Positions 6,817-14,517 of a stretch of 37,247 nucleotides of DNA are shown in pieces (positions within the stretch are counted from its first letter, which is position 1; each line of letters begins with the position of its first letter). The notes below the pieces were generated by a model that was not told where the DNA came from, did not search any database, and worked only from the letters and a program-made list of their open reading frames with translations. The translations under genes and the position numbers were made by a program. Where the stretch lies: positions 1-37,247 of the forward strand of contig DATBIO010000138.1 in assembly GCA_036556965.1 (NCBI GenBank), given 5' to 3'. Origin of the DNA: DATBIO01 sp036556965 (GTDB lineage Bacteria > Acidobacteriota > Vicinamibacteria > Fen-336).

Positions 6817-7287
6817 ATGTCCGAGACCGTCCGCCTCGTTTCCGACGGTGAAGAGCTGGTCCTGGCCGTGGGGGAGGCCTTTCGCGTCCATCCCATCCCG
6901 GACGCAGCCGGGCCGGCGGCCGCGCGCAAGGTGGAGCCGGCGCCGGAGCGCGTCGCCATCCAGTACGTGGGCTTCAAGGACGTCGAGGGCCGGCGCGAGT
7001 ACGCGCTCAACGCCCGGCGGGGAGACCAGACGTGCCGCTACGTCGTCTGGATCGACCTGGCCGCCTTTTCCGCGCGCCAGGCCCTGCTCCAGGACGGGCC
7101 GGACATCTGCTACCAGAAGCTCATGCGCGAGCTCGCGGAAGTCGAGCTGCAGGCGTCCGACGGCATCGGGGTCACCGAGGGCGACCTGACCGCCTACCGT
7201 GCGAGCCATGCCCCGCCCGCGCGCCGGACGATGTCGCCGCGCCCTCCCGAGGCCGCGAAGCCCTCGCCCGGCGGCGGCGCCGCCTAG
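6817..7287 (+). CDS. Uncharacterised protein, paralog of the 5792 gene
   Basis: A 156-aa protein sharing with the 5792 product the phrases QYVGF, RREYALNA, CRYVVWIDLAAF and RQALLQDGPDICYQKLM (core at about residues 47-130). It has an extra N-terminal 45 residues beginning MSETVRLVSDGEELVLAVGE, which resembles a short beta domain. The tail is Pro-rich. AGGAAGG in 6804-6810 before ATG 6817 fixes the start. The function is unknown and no catalytic motif is evident, although the conserved Cys in DGPDICY and the Trp in VWI are worth noting. The gene follows the omega-like gene by 52 bases and precedes the RRM gene by 41, so the group is probably one operon. Confidence 0.8.
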   Translation: MSETVRLVSDGEELVLAVGEAFRVHPIPDAAGPAAARKVEPAPERVAIQYVGFKDVEGRREYALNARRGDQTCRYVVWIDLAAFSARQALLQDGPDICYQKLMRELAEVELQASDGIGVTEGDLTAYRASHAPPARRTMSPRPPEAAKPSPGGGAA

Positions 7288-7328
7288 CCGCCCCCCACGC
7301 GCCCACGCAACAAGAAAGCAGGGATCCC

Positions 7329-7703
7329 ATTCAGACCAAACTGTTCATCGGCAACCTGGCCTTCGACACGACGCAGGACGAGCTGCACAGCCTCTTCGCC
7401 GAGGCGGGCGAGGTGGTCAGCGTGACCGTGCCCACCGATCGCCTCACGGGCCGTCCGCGCGGCTTCGCCTTCGTCGAGATGTCGACGGACGTCGAGGCGA
7501 CGGCGGCCGTGGAGCGGCTCAACGGGACGGAGCTGCGCGGCCGCGCCCTACGCGTGGACACGGCCACGGACAAGCCGGCCCGGAGCTTCGGACCCCGGCC
7601 CGGCGGCTTCGACCCCGGCGCGCGGCCCGCCTTCGCTCCCCGCAACCGCTCGCGTCCCAAGGGCAGCCGCCGCAACCTGCGCGCGCGCAAGCGCAGCCTC
7701 TGA
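7329..7703 (+). CDS. RRM-type RNA-binding protein, probable ATT start
   Basis: A single RNA recognition motif of about 80 residues followed by a basic tail, 124 aa in all. RNP2 is LFIGNL near the N-terminus and RNP1 is RGFAFVEM near residue 50, with the usual aromatic residues for RNA stacking. The tail ends RNRSRPKGSRRNLRARKRSL, which should bind nucleic acid without specificity. RRM proteins of this size in bacteria are glycine-rich cold/stress RNA chaperones. In frame there is no ATG, GTG or TTG between the upstream gene and the domain. The codon where homologs have Met (before QTKLFIGN) is ATT at 7329, preceded by GCAGGGA, so a rare AUU start or a sequencing error is likely. Confidence 0.88.
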   Translation: MQTKLFIGNLAFDTTQDELHSLFAEAGEVVSVTVPTDRLTGRPRGFAFVEMSTDVEATAAVERLNGTELRGRALRVDTATDKPARSFGPRPGGFDPGARPAFAPRNRSRPKGSRRNLRARKRSL

Positions 7704-7709
7704 CCGCGG

Positions 7710-7731
7710 CCGCGGGGCCACGGCCCCGCGG
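7710..7731. terminator. Symmetric GC hairpin between convergent genes
   Basis: CCGCGGGGC, a four-base loop CACG and GCCCCGCGG form a perfect 9-bp stem just after the RRM stop. The minus-strand OB-like gene ends at 7784, so one hairpin could end transcription from both sides. No T tract follows on either strand. Confidence 0.45.
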
Positions 7732-7783
7732 GCCACGGGCCGCCCACCCGCCGCGGGTCAGGGACAGGGCGGGCGACCCGGCG

Positions 7784-8314
7784 TCAGGGCCGCCGGGCGC
7801 CCGACCAGGCCGGCACTCCGCGCTCGTCCCGCAGGGTCAGGACCTTCTGTCCCTTCTTCACCTCGCGCGCGATCAGGGCCGTGCCGCCGCCGAAGTCGAC
7901 GACGGAGCCGGTCACCTCGAGCACGTCCCCCTTCGCGACCTCGAGGCCCTCGCGCTGCAGGAACCAGGTCGGGCCCAGGTGGACGTCCAGGGTCCGGCCC
8001 TCGCCCTCGAGGGTGACGTGCGTCCCTCCCGGCCGTCCGCCCCCCGACGGCATCACGTTCACGGCACCGGCGGTGCCGCGGAGGGTGGTGACGGTGTCCG
8101 GGTCGTACGTGCGTCCCGTGCCCGGCGCCTGGGCGCCGCCCGGCGCCCCCGCCGCCTCGCGGGACATCATGGGGCACTGTCCCTGTCCACCGCAGCAGCC
8201 GTGAGCCGCCATCCGCCCCTTTCCATGGCAGCACTCCCCCGCGAGCGCCGGGGGCGCGAAGAGGAGCGCCAGGCTCCCCAGCGCGCCCAGCGCGACCAGC
8301 ATCCGTACCTTCAT
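7784..8314 (-). CDS. Secreted OB-fold-like protein with Cys/His-rich N-terminus
   Basis: A 176-aa exported protein. A signal peptide (about residues 1-25, ending PPALAGE) is followed by ECCHGKGRMAAHGCCGGQGQC, a compact Cys/His/Met cluster suited to binding a soft metal. From about residue 75 on, the protein matches a family of small periplasmic proteins often labelled DNA-binding or OB-like: DVHLGPTWFL, KGDVLEVTGSVV, LIAREVKKG and LTLRDERGVPAWSG. A good GGAGG lies before the ATG at 8314. It is the last gene of a minus-strand efflux cluster, so a periplasmic metal-binding role beside the pump is plausible. The DNA-binding label would not fit an exported protein. Confidence 0.8.
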   Translation of the reverse strand: MKVRMLVALGALGSLALLFAPPALAGECCHGKGRMAAHGCCGGQGQCPMMSREAAGAPGGAQAPGTGRTYDPDTVTTLRGTAGAVNVMPSGGGRPGGTHVTLEGEGRTLDVHLGPTWFLQREGLEVAKGDVLEVTGSVVDFGGGTALIAREVKKGQKVLTLRDERGVPAWSGARRP

Positions 8315-8324
8315 GGTGCCTCCT

Positions 8325-8365
8325 TGCGTCTCGGGCGCTCCACGCCCGCACCCGATCGAGACGCA
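8325..8365. repeat. 9-bp inverted repeat in the leader of the OB-like gene
   Basis: TGCGTCTCG (8325-8333) and CGAGACGCA (8357-8365) are exact inverted copies separated by 23 bases. On the minus strand they lie immediately upstream of the ribosome site of the 8314 start. They could form a leader hairpin or a spaced operator. A second small hairpin (CGGGG/CCCCG, around 8378-8393) lies next to it. Confidence 0.4.
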
Positions 8366-8460
8366 GATCTTTCCGGGGACGATGCCCCGTCATCGCACTC
8401 CGTGCGTGGTGAATCCCCGCTCCCCCTCCTCGTCGCCGGCCCGCGGCGCGTGGGAACGGC

Positions 8461-8550
8461 TCAGGTGGGAACGCCAAGCCGCGGCAGGACCACGACCTGA
8501 AGGGCCAGCCAGACGGCGATCAGCAACAGCAGCGCGGTCCAGTCGATCAT
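8461..8550 (-). CDS. 29-aa single-span membrane peptide
   Basis: ATG at 8550 is preceded by an AGGGGGCGGG stretch. The peptide begins MIDWTALLLLIAVWLALQ and ends VVLPRLGVPT, one hydrophobic helix with a Pro-rich polar end. It lies 46 bases downstream of the DUF2892 gene in the RND operon. Tiny single-span peptides often regulate or stabilise pumps (AcrZ-like in concept, not in sequence). The codon choice and clean stop support a real gene, but at this size chance is possible. Confidence 0.5.
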   Translation of the reverse strand: MIDWTALLLLIAVWLALQVVVLPRLGVPT

Positions 8551-8596
8551 CCCGCCCCCTTTCGCTGCACGTCCCGCTCCCGGCCAGGCCGGCGGC

Positions 8597-8827
8597 TCAG
8601 CGAGCCGCGGGCGTCGTGGGCGACGCGCAGCAGCTCGCCTGTGGCTGGGGCGCGCGCTTGCGCAGGAGCCACAGCGCGGGGCAGGTGTCGGTGAACCCGG
8701 ACTGCAGGAGGTTGGCCCCCACGAAGGCGGTGAAGAGGAAGAACCCGGCGTGCACCCACCAGCCGAGGGCGACGGAAGTGAGGACGAAGGCCCCGGCCAG
8801 GGCACGTACGGCGCGCTCCGCGTCCAT
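8597..8827 (-). CDS. DUF2892 (YgaP-like) inner-membrane protein with Cys-rich tail
   Basis: A 76-aa protein with the DUF2892 pattern: MDAERAVRALAGAFVLTSVALGW, then a second helix FFLFTAFVGANLLQSGFTDTCPALWLLRK. The Cys in TDTCP is typical of the family, which is found alone or attached to rhodanese domains (YgaP). The tail adds ASCCASP. AGGAG eight bases before ATG 8827 sets the start, and the RND permease stop lies 14 bases upstream, so it is co-transcribed with the pump. DUF2892 proteins often accompany efflux and sulfur-handling genes. The exact role is unknown. Confidence 0.85.
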   Translation of the reverse strand: MDAERAVRALAGAFVLTSVALGWWVHAGFFLFTAFVGANLLQSGFTDTCPALWLLRKRAPQPQASCCASPTTPAAR

Positions 8828-8841
8828 GTCTTGGCTCCTGT

Positions 8842-11800
8842 CTATGCGGCGACGCCCGGGACAAGGCCTTCGAGGCGCAGCGCCTCCGCCCTGCCCCGAC
8901 GGGCGATCAGGTAGTAGACGACCGGCACCGCCATGCGCGAGAGGAAGGTCGCCGCGACCTCGCCCATCATCAGGCTGATGGCGAGCCCCTGGAAGATCGG
9001 ATCGAACAGGATGACGAAGGACCCCACCACGACGGCCGCCGCCGTGAGCAGCATCGGCCGGAAGCGCACGGCGCCCGCCTCCACCACGGCCTGCTCCAGG
9101 GGCAGGCCCTGGCGCAGCTTCAGCTCGATGAAGTCCACGAGGATGATCGAGTTCCGCACGATGATCCCCGCCCCCGCGATGAAGCCGATCATCGAGGTCG
9201 CGGTGAAGAAGGCCCCGAAGATCAGGTGCCCGGGCAGGATCCCGATGAGGGAGAGCGGGATGGGGAGCAGGATGGCCAGGGGCACGCTGAACGACTGGAA
9301 CCAACCCGTCACGAGGACGCCGATCAGGACCAGCACCACCGCGAAGGCGATCCCGAGGTCGCGGAAGACCTCGTACGTGATCTGCCACTCGCCGTCCCAC
9401 TTGAGCGCGGGCCGGTCCGAGGTCGAGGGCGCCTCGATGGCGTGGCGCTCGACGGCGGCGCCTCCGGGCGGGGCGAGCGCGTCGATCCTGCGGTTGAGCG
9501 CGGCCAGGGCGTAGACCGGGCTCTCGCGCTCCCCGGCGAGGTCGCCGAACACGTAGACCACCGGCTTCAGGTCCTTGTGGACGACCGGCTGCGGCTCGGG
9601 CCGGACGACGGGGGCGGTCAGCTCCGCCAGCGCGATGGACGCGTCGCCGCGTCCGTCGACGCGCAGCGCGAGGCGCCTGTCCACGCTCGCCCGGTCCGCG
9701 GCGGACAGGCGGACGCGCACGGGGACGGGCTCGCGGGCGCCCGGCGCCTCGAGCTGCGCCACCTCCCGCCCGGCCCCGGAGCCGGCGAAGGCCTCCACCA
9801 CCTCCGCCACGCTCAGGCCGTGGAGCGCGGCCTTCTCGCGGTCCACCTCCACGACGTGCCGGGGCGCCTGCTCCGTGAGCGAGTCGTCCACGTCCACCAC
9901 CCCGTCCGTGGTCTCGAACAGGCCCCGGACCGTCCGCGCCAGTCCCTCCCGCGCCTCCGCCGTCGGCCCGTACACCTCCGCCACCAGCGTGTCGAGCACG
10001 GGCGGGCCCGGCGGGATCTCCACCACCTTGACCCGCGCTCCCCGCGCGCGGGCGATCGCCACCAGGCGTGGGCGCAGGCGCTTGGCGAGGTCGTGGCTCT
10101 GGGCCTCCCGCTCGTGCTTCGAGACCAGGTTCACCTGGAGGTCCGCGCCGGAGGGCGAGCGGCGCAGGAAGTAGTGGCGCACGAGGCCGTTGAAGTTGTG
10201 GGGCGCCGCGGTGCCCGCGTAGATCTGCACGTCCGAGACCTCGGGCACGGTGGCGAGGTAGCGGTTCATGGCGCGCGCCGTCTCCAGCGTCACCTCCAGG
10301 GGCGTCCCCTCGTCGTGGTCCACGAGCACCTGCAGCTCGCTCTTGTTGTCAAAGGGCAGCATCTTGACGCGCACCAGCCCCAGGCCCACCAGGCCCACCG
10401 ACCCGAGGAGGACGACGCCGACGCCGCCGAAGAACGTCCAGCGGGCCCGCGGCCTCGTGACCAGCGCGCCCATGGCGCGGCGGTAGAGGCGCGTGCTCCA
10501 CCCGTCCGCCGCCGCGGGGGCGGTCCCCTTCGCGGAGGCGTGGCCGCGGAACACGAGGCGGGCGGCCCACGGCGACACCACGAAGGCCACGGCCAGGGAG
10601 AAGAGCATGGCCGCGGAGGCGCCCGTCGGGATGGGGCGCATGTAGGGACCCATGAGCCCGCGCACGAAACCCATGGGGAGGATGGCGGCGATGACGGTGA
10701 AGGTGGCCAGGATGGTCGGGTTGCCGACCTCGTCCACGGCCTCCACCGCCATGCGCGCGAAGGGGACGTCCCTGCGCTCGCGGTGATGGCGCTCGATGTT
10801 CTCCACCACCACGATCGCGTCGTCCACCAGGATCCCGATGGAGAAGATGAGCGCGAAGAGCGTCACCCGGTTCAGGGTGTACCCGGCCAGGTAGTAGATG
10901 AACAGGGTCAGGGCCAGGGTCACGGGGACGGCCACGCCGACCACGAGGCCGCTGCGCCAGCCCATGGCCAGGGAGATGAGGGCCACCACGGAGAGGGTGG
11001 CGATGAGCAGGTGCTCCACCAGCTCGTTCGACTTCTCCGCCGCCGTGCGGCCGTAGTTGCGCGTGACCTCGACGTGCACCTCGGACGGCAGCAGCCGGGG
11101 GCGCAGCTCGTCGATCTTGGCCAGCGCACGTCCCGCCAGCTCCGTGGCGTTGGTGCCGGGACGCTTGGCGAGGGCGATGGTGACGGCGGGGTGCTCGCGG
11201 CCCGCCACCCGGTCCGGGCCGGCGCCCGCCGGACCCACGGAATGGAGCACCGCGTCCTGGACCTCGTCCGGGCCGTCCACCACGCGCGCCACGTCGGACA
11301 CGTAGAGAGGGCGGCCACCGCGCACGCCGACCACCACGCGCGCCACGTCCTCCCGGCGCCGGAACGACGAGCCCGCCTCGAGGCGGACCTCCCGGTTGTC
11401 CCGCACCGAGGTGCCGGCCTCGAGGCGCGCGGCACCCGCGCGCAGGGCTGCCGAGAGCGCCCCCCACGAGACGCCGGCCGCCGCCATGCGGTCGGGATCC
11501 GGCTCCACGCGCACGGTCCGCGGCGGGCCCCCGATCAGCCTCACCTTCGTGGTCTCGGGGATCTCGGAGAGCTCCTGGGCCAGCTCCGCCGCCAGCGGCC
11601 GCAGCCGGCCCGCGTCGAGGCGGTCGCTCCAGAGGGTCACGGTCAGGAAGGGGACGTCGTCGATGGAGTGCAGCTCGACGGTGGGCCGCCCGGCCCCGGG
11701 CGGGAGCACGACGGCGCCGCTGGCCAGCCGCTCGTGGATCTTGACCAGGCTCTCCTCGTTCGACTCGTTCACCCGGAAGCGCACCGTGACCAGGGCCAGG

Positions 11801-12078
11801 CCGCGGTGCGCGGTGGAGTAGACGTGCTCGACGCCCGACAGCCCCCACATCGCGCGCTGGAGGGGAACGGCCACGCGCGCGGCCACCTCCGCGGGCTCGG
11901 CGCCGGGATAGGCGACGGCCACGTCCACCATGGGCACGCGGATCTGCGGCTCCTCCTCGCGTGGCGTGGCCAGCAGGGCCAGGGCGCCCAGGCCCAGGGC
12001 GCCCACGATCAGCAGCGGCGTCAGCTTGCTGTGGAGGAAGGCGCCGGCGAGGCGGCCGGAGGGGCCGACGCCCGTCAC
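8842..12078 (-). CDS. RND efflux permease (AcrB/HAE-like)
   Basis: A 1078-aa inner-membrane RND pump with twelve helices and two large periplasmic loops. TM4 carries the paired acidic residues D419-D420 in FSIGILVDDAIVVVENIERHH, the proton-relay pattern of HAE-type drug pumps rather than the heavy-metal (CusA) type. The second half has IAGAGIIVRNSIILVDFIEL and GAVRFRPMLLT, both standard RND signatures. The phrase NFNGLVRHYFLRRSP in the second periplasmic domain marks a sub-branch of RND pumps that, as I recall, is often linked with DUF2892 genes. The GTG start overlaps the membrane-fusion-protein stop (GTGA). With the adaptor and TolC protein it should form a tripartite pump; the substrate is not evident. 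Confidence 0.93.
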   Translation of the reverse strand: MTGVGPSGRLAGAFLHSKLTPLLIVGALGLGALALLATPREEEPQIRVPMVDVAVAYPGAEPAEVAARVAVPLQRAMWGLSGVEHVYSTAHRGLALVTVRFRVNESNEESLVKIHERLASGAVVLPPGAGRPTVELHSIDDVPFLTVTLWSDRLDAGRLRPLAAELAQELSEIPETTKVRLIGGPPRTVRVEPDPDRMAAAGVSWGALSAALRAGAARLEAGTSVRDNREVRLEAGSSFRRREDVARVVVGVRGGRPLYVSDVARVVDGPDEVQDAVLHSVGPAGAGPDRVAGREHPAVTIALAKRPGTNATELAGRALAKIDELRPRLLPSEVHVEVTRNYGRTAAEKSNELVEHLLIATLSVVALISLAMGWRSGLVVGVAVPVTLALTLFIYYLAGYTLNRVTLFALIFSIGILVDDAIVVVENIERHHRERRDVPFARMAVEAVDEVGNPTILATFTVIAAILPMGFVRGLMGPYMRPIPTGASAAMLFSLAVAFVVSPWAARLVFRGHASAKGTAPAAADGWSTRLYRRAMGALVTRPRARWTFFGGVGVVLLGSVGLVGLGLVRVKMLPFDNKSELQVLVDHDEGTPLEVTLETARAMNRYLATVPEVSDVQIYAGTAAPHNFNGLVRHYFLRRSPSGADLQVNLVSKHEREAQSHDLAKRLRPRLVAIARARGARVKVVEIPPGPPVLDTLVAEVYGPTAEAREGLARTVRGLFETTDGVVDVDDSLTEQAPRHVVEVDREKAALHGLSVAEVVEAFAGSGAGREVAQLEAPGAREPVPVRVRLSAADRASVDRRLALRVDGRGDASIALAELTAPVVRPEPQPVVHKDLKPVVYVFGDLAGERESPVYALAALNRRIDALAPPGGAAVERHAIEAPSTSDRPALKWDGEWQITYEVFRDLGIAFAVVLVLIGVLVTGWFQSFSVPLAILLPIPLSLIGILPGHLIFGAFFTATSMIGFIAGAGIIVRNSIILVDFIELKLRQGLPLEQAVVEAGAVRFRPMLLTAAAVVVGSFVILFDPIFQGLAISLMMGEVAATFLSRMAVPVVYYLIARRGRAEALRLEGLVPGVAA

Positions 12079-13109
12079 CGGACGACCTCGATGCGCTGGC
12101 CGTCGGCCAGCTCCGCCGGCTCGAGGACGACGGTGGCGCCGGGCTCGAGGCCGGCCCGCACCTCGAGCGCGTCCCCCTCGGCCTCGCCCACCGCCACCCA
12201 GCGGAGGCGGGCGCGGTCCCCGTCCACCACGAACACGCCGCTGAGCCCTCCGCGCTCGAGCACCGCGGACGAGGGGACGGTGAGGCGCGGCGGACCCCCG
12301 GGGTCGGGGACCAGCAGGCGCACGAAGAGGCCGGAGCGCAGGCCCGGAGCCGCTTCGAGGTCGGCGCGGACCTCGACGCGATGCGTCGCCGGGTCCGCGG
12401 CGGGCGAGACCGAGCGGACGAGGGCGGGAAGCGCGGCAGCCTGGCCGTCGACCAGGGCGCTCAGCCGCTGGCCCGGGCGCACCGGGGCCGCGGCCGCCGC
12501 CCCCACCGTCGCGCGGACCTCGAGGCCGCCGCGCCCCTCGATCGTGATCAGGGGCGTGCCCGGCGAGACGACGTCGCCCACGTGGACCGGGCGCGCGGCC
12601 ACCACGCCGTCGAAGGGCGCGCGCAGGACGGCATAGGCGAGGCTGTCGCGGGCGCCGGAGAGGACGGCGCGGGCGGCCGCCGCGCGGCTCGCCGCCTCCT
12701 CCATCTCCCGCGGGGTGGCCGCGTTCCTGGAGACGAGGACCCGGATGCGCGCGAGATCGGCCTCGGCCGCGCTCAGCCCTGCCTCCGCCGCGGCGTCCGC
12801 GGAGTGGAGCGCGGCCGCGTCCAGCCGCACGACCACGGCGCCCCGGGCGACGGGGTCGCCCTCGCGGAAGGGCAGCGCCACCACGCTGGCCGGTATCCGC
12901 GCGGCCAGCGTCGCGCTGTCTCGCGCGGCCACCACCCCGGGCACGGGGACCAGGCCGTCCCCGGCCGCGCGCTGCACGAGGGCCACGCGCACCCGCGCCG
13001 CCGGTTCCTGGGCGTGCGCCCCCGGTGCGGGACCCGACGCTCCGCGGCACGCCGCCAGCGTCACGGCCAGAAGGAGCACCATCGTCTTCGGCGCGGCCCG
13101 TCGCTTCAT
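12075..13109 (-). CDS. RND membrane-fusion (periplasmic adaptor) lipoprotein
   Basis: A 344-aa HlyD/AcrA-type adaptor. The N-terminus MKRRAAPKTMVLLLAVTLAAC ends in a lipobox with Cys21, so it is probably anchored in the inner membrane by lipid. The barrel-sandwich halves flank a helical hairpin (about residues 95-145, LSAAEADLARIRVLVSRN and EEAASRAAAARAVLS). The returning lipoyl-like strand is LRAPFDGVVAARPVHVGDVV. The C-terminal beta-barrel/MP domain includes VPSSAVLERGGLSGVFVV. It starts nine bases after the TolC stop and its TGA overlaps the pump GTG, giving the order tolC-adaptor-permease. Confidence 0.92.
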   Translation of the reverse strand: MKRRAAPKTMVLLLAVTLAACRGASGPAPGAHAQEPAARVRVALVQRAAGDGLVPVPGVVAARDSATLAARIPASVVALPFREGDPVARGAVVVRLDAAALHSADAAAEAGLSAAEADLARIRVLVSRNAATPREMEEAASRAAAARAVLSGARDSLAYAVLRAPFDGVVAARPVHVGDVVSPGTPLITIEGRGGLEVRATVGAAAAAPVRPGQRLSALVDGQAAALPALVRSVSPAADPATHRVEVRADLEAAPGLRSGLFVRLLVPDPGGPPRLTVPSSAVLERGGLSGVFVVDGDRARLRWVAVGEAEGDALEVRAGLEPGATVVLEPAELADGQRIEVVR

Positions 13110-13117
13110 CGCGGCCC

Positions 13118-14464
13118 TCACAGGCTTCCGGCGGCCCGTCGCAGCGCCGCCTCGGCGACCACGACCTCGGCGGCGGTGGCCAGCTCCTCCAGCTCCGCGC
13201 TGCGCGCCACCGTCTCCGTCTCCAGCTCGTCGGTCAGCGTGGCCATGCCCGCCTGCCGCCGCTCCTGGACGACGCGCAGGGCCTCCCGGCCCTCCTCCGC
13301 TCCGCCCTGGGCGGCGTCGTGCCGCTCGCGGGCGCCGAGCAGGCGCCGCCACGCCGCCTCGACCTCCAGCCGGACCTGGTCGGCCGCCGCGCGCGCCTCG
13401 CTCCCCACGGCGCGCGCTTCCGCCTCCGCGGCGGCGATGCGCCGGCCGCGCCCGGCGTCGAACAGGCTCCAGCGCAGGGAGCCTCCCACCGTGTACGACC
13501 CCGCCGACGACGAGGAGCCGCGGTCGTCCTCCAGCCGGGCGTAGGCGCCGAGCTCGGGATACCGCGAGCGCCGCTCGCCGGCGAGGGCCGCCTCCGCGGC
13601 GGCGCGCCGCTCGTGGGCCGCCCGCGTGGCGCCGCGCCCGGCCGCCGCCCGCTGCTGCCACTCCTCCAGCGTGCCCTCCGAACCCGGCAGGGAGGCGGAG
13701 CCCTGCGGCGCGAAGAGCGCTCCGGGCGGGGCCCCGACGGCCCGCGCCAGCAGGGCGAGAGCGACGCTCCGCTGCTCGCGCGAGCCCGCCAGCTCCGCCT
13801 CGCGCTGCCGGCGGCGTGCGCGGGCGCGCAGCCAGTCGGCGTGCAGGGCCGTGCCCTGCTCGACGCGCGACGCGAAGTCCGCCTCGCGCGAGCGCGCGCC
13901 CTCGAGGGCGCTCTCCCCCACGCGGAGCGCCGCCTGCGCGAGCACCGCCCGCTCGAAGGCCTCCACCACGCGCAGCCGCGCCTCCTGCCGCGCTTCCTCG
14001 GCCGCCGCCTCGAACGAGCGCGCGGTGGCGCGCTCGGCGTCCGTGCGCAGGCCCAGCCGGCCGAACACGTCCAGCGGCAGGTCCACGGCGAGCGCCGTCG
14101 TGAGGTGCGAGAGCGACGCGGGGTGGTTGAGGTTGTCGAGGGCGAGATCCTCGGCCCCGAAGTCGCCGCGGTTGAGCTTGCCCGCGAAGACCCGGGCAGG
14201 GTTGTCGGAGCGCCAGAGGTCGCTCGCCGCCGCCAGGCGGGGCCAGCGGCTTCGCGCCGCTCCCTCGGCCCGTTCGCCCTGCGCCGCCGCACGCTCCCGG
14301 GCCGCGGCCAGCTCGGGGCTGTCGCGGTCGGCGCGCGCCAGCGCCTCGGCGAGGGTCAGGGGGATCGCCTCGTCGGCACTGCCCGGCTCGGCAGCCACCA
14401 GGGCGTACGACACCCCGAGGGCGACGAGGACGCGCAGGGGGAGTCGTCGGTTCCCGCCGGGCAT
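13118..14464 (-). CDS. TolC-family outer-membrane efflux protein
   Basis: A 448-aa OMF protein. A signal peptide (MPGGNRRLPLRVLVALGV up to about residue 30) precedes the family opening IPLTLAEALARADRDSPEL. Two repeats of long amphipathic helices follow, rich in Ala/Glu/Arg, with the short strand segments VDLPLDVFGRLG and YTVGGSLRWSLFDAGRGRR that mark the barrel of each half. ATG 14464 has AAAAGGGG upstream and is preferred to the GTG at 14479, which overlaps that site. It is the first structural gene of the efflux operon, 53 bases after the ECF sigma gene. Confidence 0.9.
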   Translation of the reverse strand: MPGGNRRLPLRVLVALGVSYALVAAEPGSADEAIPLTLAEALARADRDSPELAAARERAAAQGERAEGAARSRWPRLAAASDLWRSDNPARVFAGKLNRGDFGAEDLALDNLNHPASLSHLTTALAVDLPLDVFGRLGLRTDAERATARSFEAAAEEARQEARLRVVEAFERAVLAQAALRVGESALEGARSREADFASRVEQGTALHADWLRARARRRQREAELAGSREQRSVALALLARAVGAPPGALFAPQGSASLPGSEGTLEEWQQRAAAGRGATRAAHERRAAAEAALAGERRSRYPELGAYARLEDDRGSSSSAGSYTVGGSLRWSLFDAGRGRRIAAAEAEARAVGSEARAAADQVRLEVEAAWRRLLGARERHDAAQGGAEEGREALRVVQERRQAGMATLTDELETETVARSAELEELATAAEVVVAEAALRRAAGSL

Positions 14465-14517
14465 GGCACCCCTTTTCACCGGGTGAGAGCCGCCAGCGGG
14501 CGGGAGGATTCAGGGAA

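Noticed and set aside
8842..12078. Heavy-metal (CusA-type) assignment for the RND pump
   Set aside because: TM4 has the DD pair of HAE-type pumps and the methionine relay is not apparent. The Cys-rich neighbours alone do not prove metal transport.
8842..13050. Continuous minus-strand frame of over 1400 codons
   Set aside because: Only the part from 12078 down to 8842 is the RND permease. The upstream extension is low-complexity Arg/Gly/Pro sequence that overlaps the adaptor gene in another frame.
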